Assembly (NCBI RefSeq): GCF_001592825.1
Contig: NZ_LTZG01000021.1
Coordinates: forward strand, 62,001 to 126,000
Source of the DNA: Planococcus maritimus
GTDB taxonomy: Bacteria; Bacillota; Bacilli; Bacillales_A; Planococcaceae
Direction of reading: 5' to 3'
DNA: 64,000 nucleotides
Below, piece by piece: positions 8,303 to 17,798 of this stretch; the first letter of the stretch is position 1; the number at the start of each line of letters is the position of its first letter. Made by a program: the position numbers and the translations under genes. The notes under the pieces were generated by a model. It worked only from the letters and a program-made list of their open reading frames with translations. It was not told the DNA's origin and made no database searches.

Positions 8303-9598
8303 TTACTTTTTGCGGTTTTTGCGGCGTTCCGCTTTTTTGATTTCATCCATTTTCCATTTCATTTTCTTCTTGTACATCGGTTTAACACTTTTCGGTTTAT
8401 GGACCATCGATTTTGCCTTAGTATCGGCCTCATTTTCCGTACGCACACGTTTTTTACGGCCGTGGCGCTCTTTCATGTCAGCAAATTCACCTTTGACGAT
8501 ATCTTTTTGCTGGAAAGGAATGCCCATCTTCTCGACGCGGACAATAGCATCTTCATCTTCCGGGCTGAACATGGTGATCGCGACGCCTTTAAGTCCTGCG
8601 CGCGCAGTACGCCCGACGCGGTGAATGAAGAATTCCAGATCCTCTGGCAATTCGTAGTTGATGACATGGCTGACGCCTTGGATATCGATTCCACGTGCGG
8701 CAAGGTCTGTCGCCACGATATATTGATACTCCAGATCGCGTACTTGTTTCATCATCTTAACGCGTTCGCGCGGTGCCAAGTCTCCATGGATTTTCCCTAC
8801 GCGAATGCCGTTTTTCGATAATTCCTCTGCGATGTAATCAGCATTGGTACGCGTGTTAACAAAGATAATCGCAAGGTATGGATTGATAATCTTCATAATC
8901 TCTTGCAAGCGCTCCACTTTTTTCTTGCTGCGCACTGGCACAAGATAAAAGTCCAAGCCTTCAGCAGCCGGGCGCTTGTCACCGATTTTGATGTGCGCTG
9001 GGTTAGCCATGTATTTTTTCAAGAAAGGCTTTAATTTTTCCGGGATGGTTGCAGAGAACACGTACATCTCCAAATCATCACGCATTTTTCCAGCGACTTG
9101 GTCAATTTCTTCGATAAAGCCCATGTCAAATGCCAAGTCCGCCTCATCGACGACTAGGATTTTTGCTGTATGGACGAGCAAAGCGTTTTCGTTAACCAGA
9201 TCTTTTAAACGTCCTGGCGTCCCGATGACGATATGCGGCTGTGTTTTCAGTTTATTGATCGAACGTTGTTTGTCTGTTCCACCGATAAATGATTTGACTT
9301 CGATGCCGGAATCGCCAATCAGTTTCTGGATTTCATTGAAAATTTGCGTTCCCAGTTCTCGCGTTGGCGCTGCGATTACTGCTTGAACTTCCTGTTTCGA
9401 CACATCTATGCGTTCGACGATTGGGATGATAAAACTATGGGTCTTGCCTGTACCTGTATGGGACTGGCCAATGGCACTGTTTCCACTCATGATTTGTGGA
9501 ATCATTTCCTTTTGGATTGCTGTCGGTTCTTTAAAACCGAGTTTTTCGACCGCTTCAAGCAAAAATGGCTTGAGACGGTATTCGTTGAATTTTGTCAT
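8303..9598 (-). CDS. cshB: DEAD-box ATP-dependent RNA helicase CshB
   Basis: The 431-residue helicase has a Q motif ([12 protein letters not shown], 22-33), motif I SHTGTGKT (46-53), motif II DEAD, motif III SAT and motif [12 protein letters not shown], with a long Lys/Arg-rich C-terminus typical of CshB. It unwinds structured RNA in the cold and in ribosome assembly or mRNA decay. An in-frame extension of 26 codons exists upstream, but the ATG at 9598 has AAGGAGGGA at good spacing and the normal MTKFNEY start. The position next to nfo agrees with B. subtilis yqfR. Confidence 0.95.
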   Translation of the reverse strand: MTKFNEYRLKPFLLEAVEKLGFKEPTAIQKEMIPQIMSGNSAIGQSHTGTGKTHSFIIPIVERIDVSKQEVQAVIAAPTRELGTQIFNEIQKLIGDSGIEVKSFIGGTDKQRSINKLKTQPHIVIGTPGRLKDLVNENALLVHTAKILVVDEADLAFDMGFIEEIDQVAGKMRDDLEMYVFSATIPEKLKPFLKKYMANPAHIKIGDKRPAAEGLDFYLVPVRSKKKVERLQEIMKIINPYLAIIFVNTRTNADYIAEELSKNGIRVGKIHGDLAPRERVKMMKQVRDLEYQYIVATDLAARGIDIQGVSHVINYELPEDLEFFIHRVGRTARAGLKGVAITMFSPEDEDAIVRVEKMGIPFQQKDIVKGEFADMKERHGRKKRVRTENEADTKAKSMVHKPKSVKPMYKKKMKWKMDEIKKAERRKNRKK

Positions 9599-9666
9599 GG
9601 GATATAGTTCCCTCCTTAAGCTCTCGCTATTATAGCATAAAATGGCGCTGCTACGCGATGCAACTT

Positions 9667-9695
9667 TTGTAAACAAGCGGCGTCTCCGTTATAAT
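9667..9695 (+). promoter_or_regulatory. SigA promoter of ispH
   Basis: TTGTAA-N17-TATAAT ends 35 nt upstream of the ispH ATG, giving a short leader. Confidence 0.75.
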
Positions 9696-9729
9696 GAAGT
9701 CATGATGTTGAAAGGAGTGCGGTTTGATA

Positions 9730-10710
9730 ATGAAAGTAAAAAAGATTTCGCCAAGAGGCTATTGCTACGGGGTAGTGGATGCCATGGTCATCGCAAAAAA
9801 CGCAGCCATGGATGAGACTTTGCCGCGCCCGATTTATATACTGGGCATGATTGTCCATAATAAACACGTAACCGATGCCTTTGAACAAGATGGCATCATT
9901 ACACTCGATGGTACCAACCGACTCGAGATCCTGGAAAAAGTTGAAACGGGTACCGTGATTTTCACAGCGCACGGCGTTTCCCCTCAAGTGCGTGAACTGG
10001 CCCGCAGAAAAGGGCTTGTGTCGATCGATGCCACTTGCCCGGATGTGACAGTGACGCATGACTTGATCCGCGAGAAAACTGCAGAAGGCTACCATATCAT
10101 TTATATTGGCAAGAGCGGCCACCCGGAACCGGAAGGCGCAATTGGCGTTGCTCCGGACCTCGTCCATTTGGTCGAAAAGATCGAAGACGTCAACGCCCTT
10201 GAGCTGGAAGAAGATAAGATCATCATCACTAACCAGACAACGATGAGCCAATGGGACGTTGTTCATTTGATGGAGCGCTTGAAAGAACGCTTTCCACAAG
10301 CAGAAGTGCATAAGGAGATTTGTCTCGCTACACAAGTTCGGCAAGAAGCCGTTGCGGAACAAGCCGGTGATACCGATCTATTATTGGTTATCGGCGACCC
10401 AATGAGCAATAACTCCAACCGGTTGGCGCAAGTCTCTCAAGATATCGCCGGCACGCCTGCTTACCGTATCTCTGACTTGTCCGAATTAAAATTAGAATGG
10501 CTCGAAGGCATCGAAACTGTCGCCTTGACGGCTGGTGCATCGACGCCGACGCCAATCGTTAAAGAAGTCATGAAGTTCTTGGATCAATACGATCCGGAAG
10601 ATCCGGAAACGCACACACTCGAGCGTTCCGTCCCACTTAATAAAATCTTACCGAAGATCAAGCATCCGAAACCATCGGATCGCATTGAACCGTATCCAGT
10701 AAATGAATAA
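9730..10710 (+). CDS. ispH: 4-hydroxy-3-methylbut-2-enyl diphosphate reductase
   Basis: IspH (LytB) converts HMBPP to IPP and DMAPP, the last step of the MEP pathway. The three 4Fe-4S cysteines are at 12 ([10 protein letters not shown]), 103 (DATCPDVT) and 198 ([10 protein letters not shown]). Other landmarks are the FTAHGVSP block and SNNSNRL-type substrate loop ([10 protein letters not shown]). The product is 326 residues from the ATG. A TTG two codons upstream (9724) is better spaced from AAAGGAG (6 nt against 12 nt), so the start could be either. The gene is monocistronic with its own promoter and terminator. Confidence 0.96.
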   Translation: MKVKKISPRGYCYGVVDAMVIAKNAAMDETLPRPIYILGMIVHNKHVTDAFEQDGIITLDGTNRLEILEKVETGTVIFTAHGVSPQVRELARRKGLVSIDATCPDVTVTHDLIREKTAEGYHIIYIGKSGHPEPEGAIGVAPDLVHLVEKIEDVNALELEEDKIIITNQTTMSQWDVVHLMERLKERFPQAEVHKEICLATQVRQEAVAEQAGDTDLLLVIGDPMSNNSNRLAQVSQDIAGTPAYRISDLSELKLEWLEGIETVALTAGASTPTPIVKEVMKFLDQYDPEDPETHTLERSVPLNKILPKIKHPKPSDRIEPYPVNE

Positions 10711-10714
10711 GCTA

Positions 10715-10746
10715 TGAAAAAGAGGCCCTGAATGGGGCCTCTTTTT
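10715..10746 (+). terminator. terminator of ispH, first of a duplicated 32-nt pair
   Basis: AAAAAGAGGCCC pairs with GGGGCCTCTTTTT. The 32 nt match the hairpin at 10980-11011 at 31 of 32 positions. Confidence 0.9.
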
Positions 10747-10770
10747 CAGGTTGGCGAGAAAGGTAAAAAG

Positions 10771-10900
10771 TCGTATTTTCCGAAGCTTATCGCTCGCTTT
10801 CCTCGGGGCGGGAATCGAGCCTCCTCGTCACTTCGTTCCTGCGGGGTCTCTCAAACCCGCTAATCCCGTAGGAGTCGAGCGAACACTTCTCCAAATACTT
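10771..10900 (+). repeat. intergenic stem-loop repeat, copy A
   Basis: The ispH/yqfO convergent gap (10711-11017) holds no gene. Its core matches copy B (53431-53560) along about 130 nt and copy C (57477-57571, inverted) along about 95 nt. Nested stems in this copy: CGCTCG (10791)/CGAGCG (10876), CGGG (10804)/CCCG (10865), GCGGG (10808)/CCCGC (10856) and GAG (10817)/CTC (10848). The remaining 80 nt to the second terminator are AT-rich and not shared. Confidence 0.9.
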
Positions 10901-10979
10901 AGAGAGTTCGTGGACTTTCATTGTAGAATTATCTCCCACTCTTTTCATCAATAGAGGATAATATACTTCTTCAACACTC

Positions 10980-11011
10980 TGAAAAAGAGGCCCTGATTGG
11001 GGCCTCTTTTT
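10980..11011 (-). terminator. terminator of the yqfO operon, second of the duplicated pair
   Basis: The hairpin AAAAAGAGGCCC/GGGGCCTCTTTTT lies 7 nt from the yqfO stop codon. It is the near-identical partner of 10715-10746, 265 nt away. Confidence 0.9.
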
Positions 11012-11017
11012 TAAAGT

Positions 11018-12130
11018 TTATTTTAAACGAAACGGCTCTGTATTTACTTCAGATGGCAAAAACTCGCATTGCCAATTTGCGCCTTTTTCCGTCATATGGT
11101 CGACGACCCCACGGATCATCACCTTTTCAACATGATGGCCTGGGTCGATCACGGACAAGCCAATTGCCTGGGCATCTTGTGCTACGTGGAAATATAGATC
11201 TCCTGTGATATAGGCATCCGCTCCGGCACGTTTGGCTTGCTGGATGTATTTATTGCCGTCACCGCCGAGAACGGCCACTTTTCTTATAGTTTCATCACCA
11301 GTGCCGACAACACGGACAAAAGGCACATCCAAGCTTGTTTTCACATGTTCCGCGAACATATCCAAGCTCATCTCTTCTTTCAAGCGTCCAACACGCCCAA
11401 GCCCCATCGGCAGTTCTTTGTTTTCCAAAGTGAAGACGTCGTATGCCGGCTCCTCATAAGGGTGCGCCGCAATCATAGCCCGGATCACGCGATCTTTCTC
11501 GGCCTTTCTGACGACGACTTCAATTTTAGATTCTGCTGTTTTTTCCATTTTTCCGGTCTCGCCGATATAGGGATCCGCTGAGGCTGTTGGCCGGAAGCGT
11601 CCAGTGCCTGATAAAGTATAACTGCAATGCTCATAATCACCGATGGCTCCGGCACCTGCATCGCCAAATGCTTTTCGCACTTGGTCTTCGTGACTTTCCG
11701 GTACGAATGCCGCGATCTTCACAAGTTCCGCTTCATAGGTTTTCACCAATACGCTTGTCTCGCTCAAGCCAAGCGCCTCTGCCAACAAGTCATTGACGCC
11801 GCCCCATGCGACATCGAGATTGGTATGCGCGGCATATACCGCAATATCATTTTTAATCAATTTCTCCATCAGACGGCCTTGAGGAAAATCGGTCTGAAGA
11901 TGCTTTAGCGGCCGAAAAATTGGGGGATGATGCGCAATGATGAGCCCTGCTCCTTTTTCGATCGCTTCGTCCACCACAGCCTCATCAACGTCTAGCGTTA
12001 CTAGCACACGTTCGACTTTTTTATTCAAGGTGCCAACGTGCAGGCCGATGGGGTCCCCTTCCATCGCCAAGTATTTCGGCGACCATTTCTCAAATTCTTC
12101 AATAATCTGTTGCCCGTTAGGAATTTTCAT
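11018..12130 (-). CDS. yqfO: Nif3-like dinuclear metal centre protein (YqfO)
   Basis: The 370-residue protein has the Nif3/YqfO layout: two DUF34 halves with metal-ligand histidines (IIAHHPPIF near 63-70, HTNLD near 96, and DPGHHVEK near the C-terminus) flanking an inserted CutA-like domain (about 135-240, VKIAAFVPESHEDQVRKAF and HPYEEPAYDVF). In Bacillus and Listeria this family is often named as a GTP cyclohydrolase 1 type 2 homologue; its real activity is unsettled. Its start overlaps trmK by 14 nt, and the pair is conserved as yqfO-yqfN in B. subtilis. Confidence 0.92.
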   Translation of the reverse strand: MKIPNGQQIIEEFEKWSPKYLAMEGDPIGLHVGTLNKKVERVLVTLDVDEAVVDEAIEKGAGLIIAHHPPIFRPLKHLQTDFPQGRLMEKLIKNDIAVYAAHTNLDVAWGGVNDLLAEALGLSETSVLVKTYEAELVKIAAFVPESHEDQVRKAFGDAGAGAIGDYEHCSYTLSGTGRFRPTASADPYIGETGKMEKTAESKIEVVVRKAEKDRVIRAMIAAHPYEEPAYDVFTLENKELPMGLGRVGRLKEEMSLDMFAEHVKTSLDVPFVRVVGTGDETIRKVAVLGGDGNKYIQQAKRAGADAYITGDLYFHVAQDAQAIGLSVIDPGHHVEKVMIRGVVDHMTEKGANWQCEFLPSEVNTEPFRLK

Positions 12131-12830
12131 CCGCGAACACCTCTTCCATCAATGCGATTTTTTCGAGCAATTGCTCTTTTTTCGTACGAATGTCTTCGGT
12201 TTGTGTTGTGTTTTCCAAGCGTTCGGCGATGGCTTTCCACTGCGCCGCTTCGCGTTGCCATTTTTCCTTGAATACTTCAGTTCGCTGTTTGAGCAACTCC
12301 GGGCCGAATAATAATTGCTTAGCATCCAGCTCTACTTTTTCTTCAGTTGGCTCCAGCACGAGAATTTCATAGATTTTGTCTTTTTCTTTCAAAATCTCTT
12401 CTGCAACTGTTTGCCAGCCGTTTTCAACAGCCCATAGGCGAATCGCTTGGGCGTGGACGTTCGGCTGCAAAATCAAGCGCTCTACGCCTTTAAGACGGTC
12501 TTTGCCATCTTCCAAAATCGACGCAATAAGCGAGCCGCCCATGCCAGCGATGGTCACTGTTGTTATGCCATCAGACGGTTCGATGGCTTCCAGCCCTGGT
12601 GCGAGCCGAACCGTGATCTTGTCTTCCAGTCCCTCTGCTTGAACTTGTTTTTTCGCCGATTCATAGGGACCTTTGACGATTTCTCCGGCTACTGCGCGGA
12701 CGGCCCCGCCGTTATGTAAAAGATGGCAGGGCAGGTATGCGTGATCCGACCCGATATCTGCGACGACCGCATCCGCCTGCACATGGGCGGCCACTTTCAT
12801 TAATCGAACTGATAATTGCTGCGCGTTCAT
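12117..12830 (-). CDS. trmK: tRNA (adenine22-N1)-methyltransferase
   Basis: TrmK (YqfN) makes m1A22 in tRNAs using SAM. The 237-residue product has the Rossmann motif VADIGSDHAYLP (about 22-33), the TVTIAGMGGSLI motif (about 86-97) and LILQPNVHAQAIR, followed by a C-terminal coiled coil (VELDAKQLLFGPELLKQ onward). The ATG at 12830 has TTAGGAGGAA at good spacing; an upstream in-frame start lacks one. It overlaps yqfO by 14 nt. Confidence 0.93.
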   Translation of the reverse strand: MNAQQLSVRLMKVAAHVQADAVVADIGSDHAYLPCHLLHNGGAVRAVAGEIVKGPYESAKKQVQAEGLEDKITVRLAPGLEAIEPSDGITTVTIAGMGGSLIASILEDGKDRLKGVERLILQPNVHAQAIRLWAVENGWQTVAEEILKEKDKIYEILVLEPTEEKVELDAKQLLFGPELLKQRTEVFKEKWQREAAQWKAIAERLENTTQTEDIRTKKEQLLEKIALMEEVFADENS

Positions 12831-12848
12831 AAAGTTCCTCCTAATTGA

Positions 12849-12887
12849 CAAAAAACCCTTAGCTCCAAAAAGAACTAAGGGTTTTTG
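12849..12887 (-). terminator. terminator of cccA
   Basis: AAAAACCCTTAG pairs with CTAAGGGTTTTT. It lies directly after the cccA stop and just before the ribosome site of trmK, so it separates the two genes. Confidence 0.85.
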
Positions 12888-12890
12888 ATG

Positions 12891-13280
12891 CTATTCGAGT
12901 GATAATACCCACTCAGCCATTGCTGCTACGTTCTCTTCAGGAACAAGACCTGCAGGCATCGATCCTTTACCGTTGATCAAAATCTCTTCGATTTCTTCTT
13001 GGCCAAGTTCAGTAGCCACTAGTGATGGGCCTACTCCGCCTTCATAGCTTGAACCGTGGCAAGAAATACAGTTGGCTTCTGCTGTAGCTGCTGGGTCGAA
13101 GTCGCCGCTTTCTGCTTCTTCTCCGCCTTCGCCTTCAGCCGCTTCGCCGCCTTCTTCTTCTGCTGCATGTTCTTCAGCAATTTCAGCTTCGTTGCCGACT
13201 CCTTCCAATGATAGGAAGAAAATCAGGCCAATACCGAAAGCCATGATTAAGATATAAGGTACAATTGCATTCTTTTGCAT
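12891..13280 (-). CDS. cccA: membrane-anchored cytochrome c550
   Basis: This 129-residue protein has one N-terminal membrane anchor (about residues 6-26), a very acidic Glu/Gly/Ala linker (30-62), and a single class I cytochrome c domain. Haem attachment is at CISCH (71-75) and the axial methionine is in GSMPAG (Met108). It carries electrons on the outer face of the membrane, probably to cytochrome c oxidase. The ATG at 13280 with GGAGGGT upstream is preferred over a longer ORF that would add 18 polar residues. In B. subtilis cccA lies directly next to sigA; here an acyl-CoA dehydrogenase gene is in between. Confidence 0.93.
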   Translation of the reverse strand: MQKNAIVPYILIMAFGIGLIFFLSLEGVGNEAEIAEEHAAEEEGGEAAEGEGGEEAESGDFDPAATAEANCISCHGSSYEGGVGPSLVATELGQEEIEEILINGKGSMPAGLVPEENVAAMAEWVLSLE

Positions 13281-13473
13281 CCGTAACCCTCCTTCTGCTG
13301 TGTTCTGCTTGATGATAGTATAAGTATCACTCATTATTGTACTGTATTATCCAGTAAACGAAAAGCCATAACGAATAATATTTGCCGTATTGTGACAAAA
13401 TCGGTAAATTCGAAGGATTCAGTTGACGGCAGTCAACAAGCAGTTAAAGTCACACAGTTTTCATGTCCCTCGC

Positions 13474-14613
13474 TCAGCAGCCGACCATCCGCGAGATGAC
13501 CATGCGCTGCACTTCAGAAGTTCCTTCACCGATCTCTAGGAGCTTGGCATCACGCATATAACGTTCGACTTCGTACTCTTTCATATAGCCGTAGCCGCCA
13601 TGGATCTGGATGGCTTCATCAGCCACTTCCATCGCCATTTCGGATGCATACAGCTTCGCCATAGACGCTTCTTTTGTGAACGGGCGCCCCTGATCTTTCA
13701 GCCATGCCGCTTTGTAGACCATATTGCGTGCCAGTTCAATCTTCATCGCCATATCCGCAAGTTTGAATTGCGTGACTTGGAACTCGGATAAAGTTTTGCC
13801 GAATTGCTTGCGCTCTTTTGCATAGGCAAGGGCTTTATTGAACGCGCCTTGCGCGATCCCGACTGCCATCGCTGCAATGCCGATGCGTCCGCCGTCAAGC
13901 GTCACGAGAAATTGCTTAAAGCCTTCGCCGCGTTTGCCGAGCAGGTTTTCTTTTGGCACACGAACATTTTCGAGAACCAATTCCGTCGTATTCGATGCAT
14001 TCAAGCCCATTTTCTCGTAATTATCGATAATGGTGAAGCCTTCTGCATCCGTCGGCACGATAATGGCACTGATTTCTTTTTTGCCATCATTCATGCCTGT
14101 TATGGCGGTGATCGCCAAATGTTTCGCATGGCTTGCATTTGTGATATATACTTTCGATCCATTAATGACCCAATCGTCCCCGTCTTCTACCGCACGGGTT
14201 TCCGTACCACCAGCATCCGACCCGGCATTTGGTTCAGTCAGTCCGAATGCGCCAAACGATTCTCCCGTACAGATCGGCGTCAAATATTTCTGTTTCTGCT
14301 CTTCTGTACCGAACAAGCTGAGCGGTGCACCGCCAAGTGAAATATGGGCAGAATACGTGATACCTGTTGAAGCACAGACACGGCTCAATTCTTCCGTAAC
14401 AATCGCAAAACTGGTACTATCTGCTCCAGCGCCCCCATAAGCCTCATCAAACGGCAAACCCATCATCCCCATGTCAGACAGCTGCTTGAATGCTTGTTTC
14501 GGAAATTCTTTTGTGCGGTCGCGCTCGACAGCGCCGGGTGCCACTACTTTATCGGCGAATTCCCGCATCGTTTTTTTGATCATCTGTTGTTCTTGTGTCA
14601 AATCGAAATTCAT
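13474..14613 (-). CDS. acyl-CoA dehydrogenase
   Basis: The 379-residue flavoenzyme has the family layout: N-terminal helices, FAD/substrate-binding beta domain (FGAFGLTEPNAGSDAGGTETRA, about 120-141, and VYITNASHA) and a C-terminal helical domain ending QIHGGYGYMKEYEVERYMRDAK, which holds the catalytic glutamate of short-chain acyl-CoA dehydrogenases. It oxidises an acyl-CoA to the 2-enoyl-CoA, passing electrons to ETF. Chain-length specificity cannot be fixed; the closest type is AcdA/MmgC/butyryl-CoA dehydrogenase. It stands alone between cccA and sigA with its own promoter and a cre site. No clear terminator is seen in 13335-13473. Confidence 0.93.
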   Translation of the reverse strand: MNFDLTQEQQMIKKTMREFADKVVAPGAVERDRTKEFPKQAFKQLSDMGMMGLPFDEAYGGAGADSTSFAIVTEELSRVCASTGITYSAHISLGGAPLSLFGTEEQKQKYLTPICTGESFGAFGLTEPNAGSDAGGTETRAVEDGDDWVINGSKVYITNASHAKHLAITAITGMNDGKKEISAIIVPTDAEGFTIIDNYEKMGLNASNTTELVLENVRVPKENLLGKRGEGFKQFLVTLDGGRIGIAAMAVGIAQGAFNKALAYAKERKQFGKTLSEFQVTQFKLADMAMKIELARNMVYKAAWLKDQGRPFTKEASMAKLYASEMAMEVADEAIQIHGGYGYMKEYEVERYMRDAKLLEIGEGTSEVQRMVISRMVGC

Positions 14614-14633
14614 GTCTTACATCCCCTTTGTTG

Positions 14634-14647
14634 TGAATACGCTTACA
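14634..14647 (-). promoter_or_regulatory. candidate CcpA cre site
   Basis: On the minus strand TGTAAGCGTATTCA fits the cre pattern TGWAANCGNTNWCA with one mismatch (A for T at position 10). It overlaps the predicted transcription start of the acyl-CoA dehydrogenase gene, suggesting glucose repression. Confidence 0.7.
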
Positions 14648-14653
14648 ATATTC

Positions 14654-14683
14654 ATTATATAGCTAAAATTCCGACACAAGCAA
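14654..14683 (-). promoter_or_regulatory. SigA promoter of the acyl-CoA dehydrogenase gene
   Basis: On the minus strand TTGCTT-N18-TATAAT, with the cre immediately downstream of the -10. Confidence 0.65.
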
Positions 14684-14758
14684 GGCATAACGGAAAGTTA
14701 TTCCAATATCTCGTTAAGTATCGCGATATGCAGTGTTTATCGGGCAGCCGATTTGCAA

Positions 14759-14796
14759 ACAAAAAAATCCTTCCAAGCATATCGCTCGGAAGGATT
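14759..14796 (-). terminator. terminator of dnaG-sigA
   Basis: AATCCTTCC pairs with GGAAGGATT, followed on the minus strand by TTTTTTT. It lies 9 nt beyond the sigA stop. Confidence 0.9.
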
Positions 14797-14804
14797 GACT
14801 CATT

Positions 14805-15959
14805 TTATTCTAAGAAGTCTTTCAAACGTTTGCTGCGCGATGGATGGCGCAGTTTACGCAAAGCTTTCGCTTCAATTTGGCGAATGCGCTCACGCGTTAC
14901 TCCAAATACTTTGCCGACTTCCTCGAGTGTCCGCGTGCGGCCATCGTCCAAGCCGAAGCGCAAGCGCAATACGTTTTCTTCTCTATCGGTCAATGTATCC
15001 AGTACATCTTCTAATTGCTCTTTCAATAGCTCGTATGCCGCATGGTCAGATGGCGATTGCGCATCGGAATCTTCAATGAAATCTCCCAAATGTGAATCGT
15101 CTTCTTCACCGATTGGCGTCTCAAGCGAAACTGGCTCTTGTGCGATTTTTAGAATCTCGCGTACTTTTTCAGGCAATAGGTCCATTTCTTCGCCGATTTC
15201 CTCTGGCGAAGGCTCACGGCCAAGATCTTGCAATAGCTGACGCTGCACACGGATCAATTTATTGATCGTTTCCACCATGTGAACCGGGATTCGAATGGTG
15301 CGGGCTTGGTCAGCGATGGCGCGGGTAATGGCCTGGCGGATCCACCATGTAGCATAGGTACTGAATTTAAAGCCTTTCGAGTAGTCGAATTTCTCGACTG
15401 CTTTGATCAAGCCCATATTCCCTTCCTGAATCAGATCCAGGAATAGCATACCGCGGCCCACGTAGCGTTTGGCAATCGATACGACAAGACGCAAGTTAGC
15501 CTCTGCCAAGCGTTTCTTCGCTTCCTCGTCGCCTTGTTCGATCAGTTTGGCAAGGCGAACTTCTTCTTCCGCCTTCAACAGATCCACGCGCCCGATTTCT
15601 TTCAAGTACATACGGACCGGGTCGTTGATTTTAACGCCTGGCGGGACGCTTAAGTCGTTCAAGTCGAACTTCTCTTCTGTCGGTTTCATGAGACGGTCCA
15701 AATGTTCTTCATCGTCGCTTTTGCGTTCGAGTTCGATGCCGTGCCCTTCCAATTGATCGATGAATTCTTCTACTTGGTCCGATTCCATTTCAAAAATAGC
15801 TAATTTGTCGGCAATCTGTTCGTAGTTCAATTCTCCGGTTTTTTTCCCTTGCTCGATCAATTGCTTTTTCGCGTCTTCTACACTTGCTTCCGGACCTTCA
15901 GTAGGCATCGGGATGCTGTTTGTTACGACTTCTGTTTGGCGTTCAGATTTCTCAGCCAT
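14805..15959 (-). CDS. sigA: RNA polymerase primary sigma factor SigA
   Basis: This 384-residue group 1 sigma factor contains region 1.1 (about 20-80), region 1.2 ([16 protein letters not shown]), region 2 with the -10 recognition helix ([20 protein letters not shown]), region 3 and region 4 with a -35-binding helix-turn-helix ([20 protein letters not shown]). It directs most transcription, fitting the TTGACA/TATAAT promoters seen across the window. ATG at 15959 with AGGAGGAAG. It follows dnaG by 33 nt in a dnaG-sigA operon conserved across Bacillales. Confidence 0.98.
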   Translation of the reverse strand: MAEKSERQTEVVTNSIPMPTEGPEASVEDAKKQLIEQGKKTGELNYEQIADKLAIFEMESDQVEEFIDQLEGHGIELERKSDDEEHLDRLMKPTEEKFDLNDLSVPPGVKINDPVRMYLKEIGRVDLLKAEEEVRLAKLIEQGDEEAKKRLAEANLRLVVSIAKRYVGRGMLFLDLIQEGNMGLIKAVEKFDYSKGFKFSTYATWWIRQAITRAIADQARTIRIPVHMVETINKLIRVQRQLLQDLGREPSPEEIGEEMDLLPEKVREILKIAQEPVSLETPIGEEDDSHLGDFIEDSDAQSPSDHAAYELLKEQLEDVLDTLTDREENVLRLRFGLDDGRTRTLEEVGKVFGVTRERIRQIEAKALRKLRHPSRSKRLKDFLE

Positions 15960-15992
15960 ACAACTTCCTCCTTTAGAAAAAACCGGAATAAT

Positions 15993-17798
15993 CTACAATG
16001 ATTTCCGTAAAGCAATCACTTCTTGTGCTAGAAGCAAAGCGCGCTTCAAATCATGCTGTTTTTCCGCTTCTTTTGATTGCTGGATTTTTAAATTAATTTG
16101 TTGCTCGATGCGATGCTTATTCAAATGCTTCAAACAATCTTCAATCTCTTCTTCCGGGTGATCGGGATCTCTCTCAGCTAAAGCTGTTTCCATTACAAGT
16201 TTTCGGAGCTCCTGGTCTGTCAGGGTTTCCAGAAACTTATGAAAATCTGCCTTTTCCCATTCTTCGTAAAATCCGAGAAGCTGAACATACAGCGCTTGGT
16301 ATTCCTCGCTGATGAACGGGATGGTTTCTACTTCACGGGCCAGCTTGTCCATTACGGCGGGGTCTGCAAGTGCATGAGCAAACAATAACCGTTCTGCCCG
16401 GTGCAGCGACGTAATTTTCTTTTGCTCTCTTCTGGGAGCTGCCTGGACCGATTCCGCTGCTTTTGGCCGGCTGCGTTCAATGCTACGTGTTTCTAAGCGC
16501 CTGTACTGCTGCAAAATGGCTTCTTCTGAAAGCTTGGTTTCGGCCGACAGCTGCTTAATATACAAATCCCTTTCAACAGGAGAGGATTTTCCAGCCAATA
16601 ACTGAAGCACCTCTTGAATGTATTGAAGGAGATCGTTTTCGTATTGGAAGTTCTTGTGACGGCGCGCATGCATCATCGCAAAAGCGATAAAGGTTTGCGG
16701 CTTTTCGATAATGTGCTCCCGAAAAGCATCGGCACCGTTTTGACGAACATAATCATCGGGGTCCATGCCATTCGGCAACACCGCAATCCCGACTTTAAAA
16801 TTCGCTTCCTCGAGCGGAACAGCTGCTCGTTTTGCTGCTTCCCATCCAGCGTCATCTCCATCAAAGCACACCACCACCTCCTGCGCGAAGCGCTTCATCT
16901 GGCGGATATGCTGTGAGGTCAGCGAAGTCCCCATGGTAGCGAGGGCATTGTCGATGCCAGCTTTTCCAGCGGCGATGACGTCCATGAATCCTTCAAATAG
17001 AATGATTTTCCTATTTTTCCGGATCGCGCCGCGTGCTAAATGAACGTTATAGAGAACTTGGCTTTTTTGAAAGATCGGCGACTCCGGGCTGTTCATGTAT
17101 TTCGCTTCCTGTTTCGACTGTTCAAGGACCCTTCCCGAAAAGGCAATAGCCTTGCCATTCTCGTTCATGATGGGAAACATGATACGGCCGCGGAAACGAT
17201 CAAACCAGCCATCGGACTTTTCACGTTTGATGGCTAGGCCGCTCGCTTCCAGTTGTTCATCGTCATACCCTTTTCTGCGCAGCGCCACTTCCATATAGTT
17301 CCATTCTGGAAGAGCCCAGCCGATGCGGTATTTTTCGATGATTTCCTGAGTGAAGCCTCGATTTTCCAAATAATCAAGTGCTGCTTGCCCTTCTTCAGTG
17401 TTCAGCAAAATATGATGGTACATATCAGCAGCGAATTCATGCATCAAAATGAGCGGGTCGTCATTTCTAGTTTGTGCTGCCCCTTTGCCTTCGCTTGACT
17501 GCACATCGACTTCGATTCCTGAGCGCTCGCCTAATTTGGCCAGTGCTTCCTGGAAGTTAATGTTTTCAATATCCATCAAGAACGTAATGGCGTTGCCGCC
17601 AGCTCCGCAGCCAAAGCAATGGAAAATCTGTTTATCAGCCGTCACAGAAAACGACGGTGTACTTTCCCCGTGGAATGGGCAAAGGCCGAACCAATTGCGG
17701 CCCCTTTTTGTCAATTGGACATATTCGCCCACAACATCCACAATATCCGCTTTGGAACGGATTTCTTCGATTACTTCTTCAGGAATTCGATTGGACAC
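15993..17798 (-). CDS. dnaG: DNA primase
   Basis: DnaG makes RNA primers at the replication fork. The 601-residue protein has the N-terminal zinc-binding domain with ligands C40, H43, C61 and C64 (LCPFHGE and HCFGCGAGG), the RNA polymerase/TOPRIM core (EGFMDVIAA and CFDGDDAG), and a C-terminal DnaB-helicase-interacting domain (after about 455). It is the first gene of dnaG-sigA. The 226-nt upstream gap (17799-18024) is AT-rich, contains a TATAAT at 17922-17927 on the minus strand, and no other gene. Confidence 0.98.
   Translation of the reverse strand: MSNRIPEEVIEEIRSKADIVDVVGEYVQLTKRGRNWFGLCPFHGESTPSFSVTADKQIFHCFGCGAGGNAITFLMDIENINFQEALAKLGERSGIEVDVQSSEGKGAAQTRNDDPLILMHEFAADMYHHILLNTEEGQAALDYLENRGFTQEIIEKYRIGWALPEWNYMEVALRRKGYDDEQLEASGLAIKREKSDGWFDRFRGRIMFPIMNENGKAIAFSGRVLEQSKQEAKYMNSPESPIFQKSQVLYNVHLARGAIRKNRKIILFEGFMDVIAAGKAGIDNALATMGTSLTSQHIRQMKRFAQEVVVCFDGDDAGWEAAKRAAVPLEEANFKVGIAVLPNGMDPDDYVRQNGADAFREHIIEKPQTFIAFAMMHARRHKNFQYENDLLQYIQEVLQLLAGKSSPVERDLYIKQLSAETKLSEEAILQQYRRLETRSIERSRPKAAESVQAAPRREQKKITSLHRAERLLFAHALADPAVMDKLAREVETIPFISEEYQALYVQLLGFYEEWEKADFHKFLETLTDQELRKLVMETALAERDPDHPEEEIEDCLKHLNKHRIEQQINLKIQQSKEAEKQHDLKRALLLAQEVIALRKSL

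Noticed and set aside
10751..10954. A 67-codon plus-strand frame across repeat A
   Set aside because: The same frame is not kept in copies B and C, whereas the base pairing is; coding is unlikely.
10715..11011. Direct repeats around 10.7-11 kb (and 53.4-53.7 kb) as a minimal CRISPR array
   Set aside because: Only two units per locus, each a functional terminator with its T-run, spaced about 225 nt apart; no cas genes.
13072..13257. Ala/Ser/Pro-rich plus-strand frame opposite cccA
   Set aside because: It is the complement of the acidic cytochrome linker, with no start signal.
14494..15240. A 248-codon plus-strand reading frame across the acyl-CoA dehydrogenase/sigA junction
   Set aside because: It is antisense to the conserved sigA coding region and starts inside another gene; no ribosome site and no recognisable domain.
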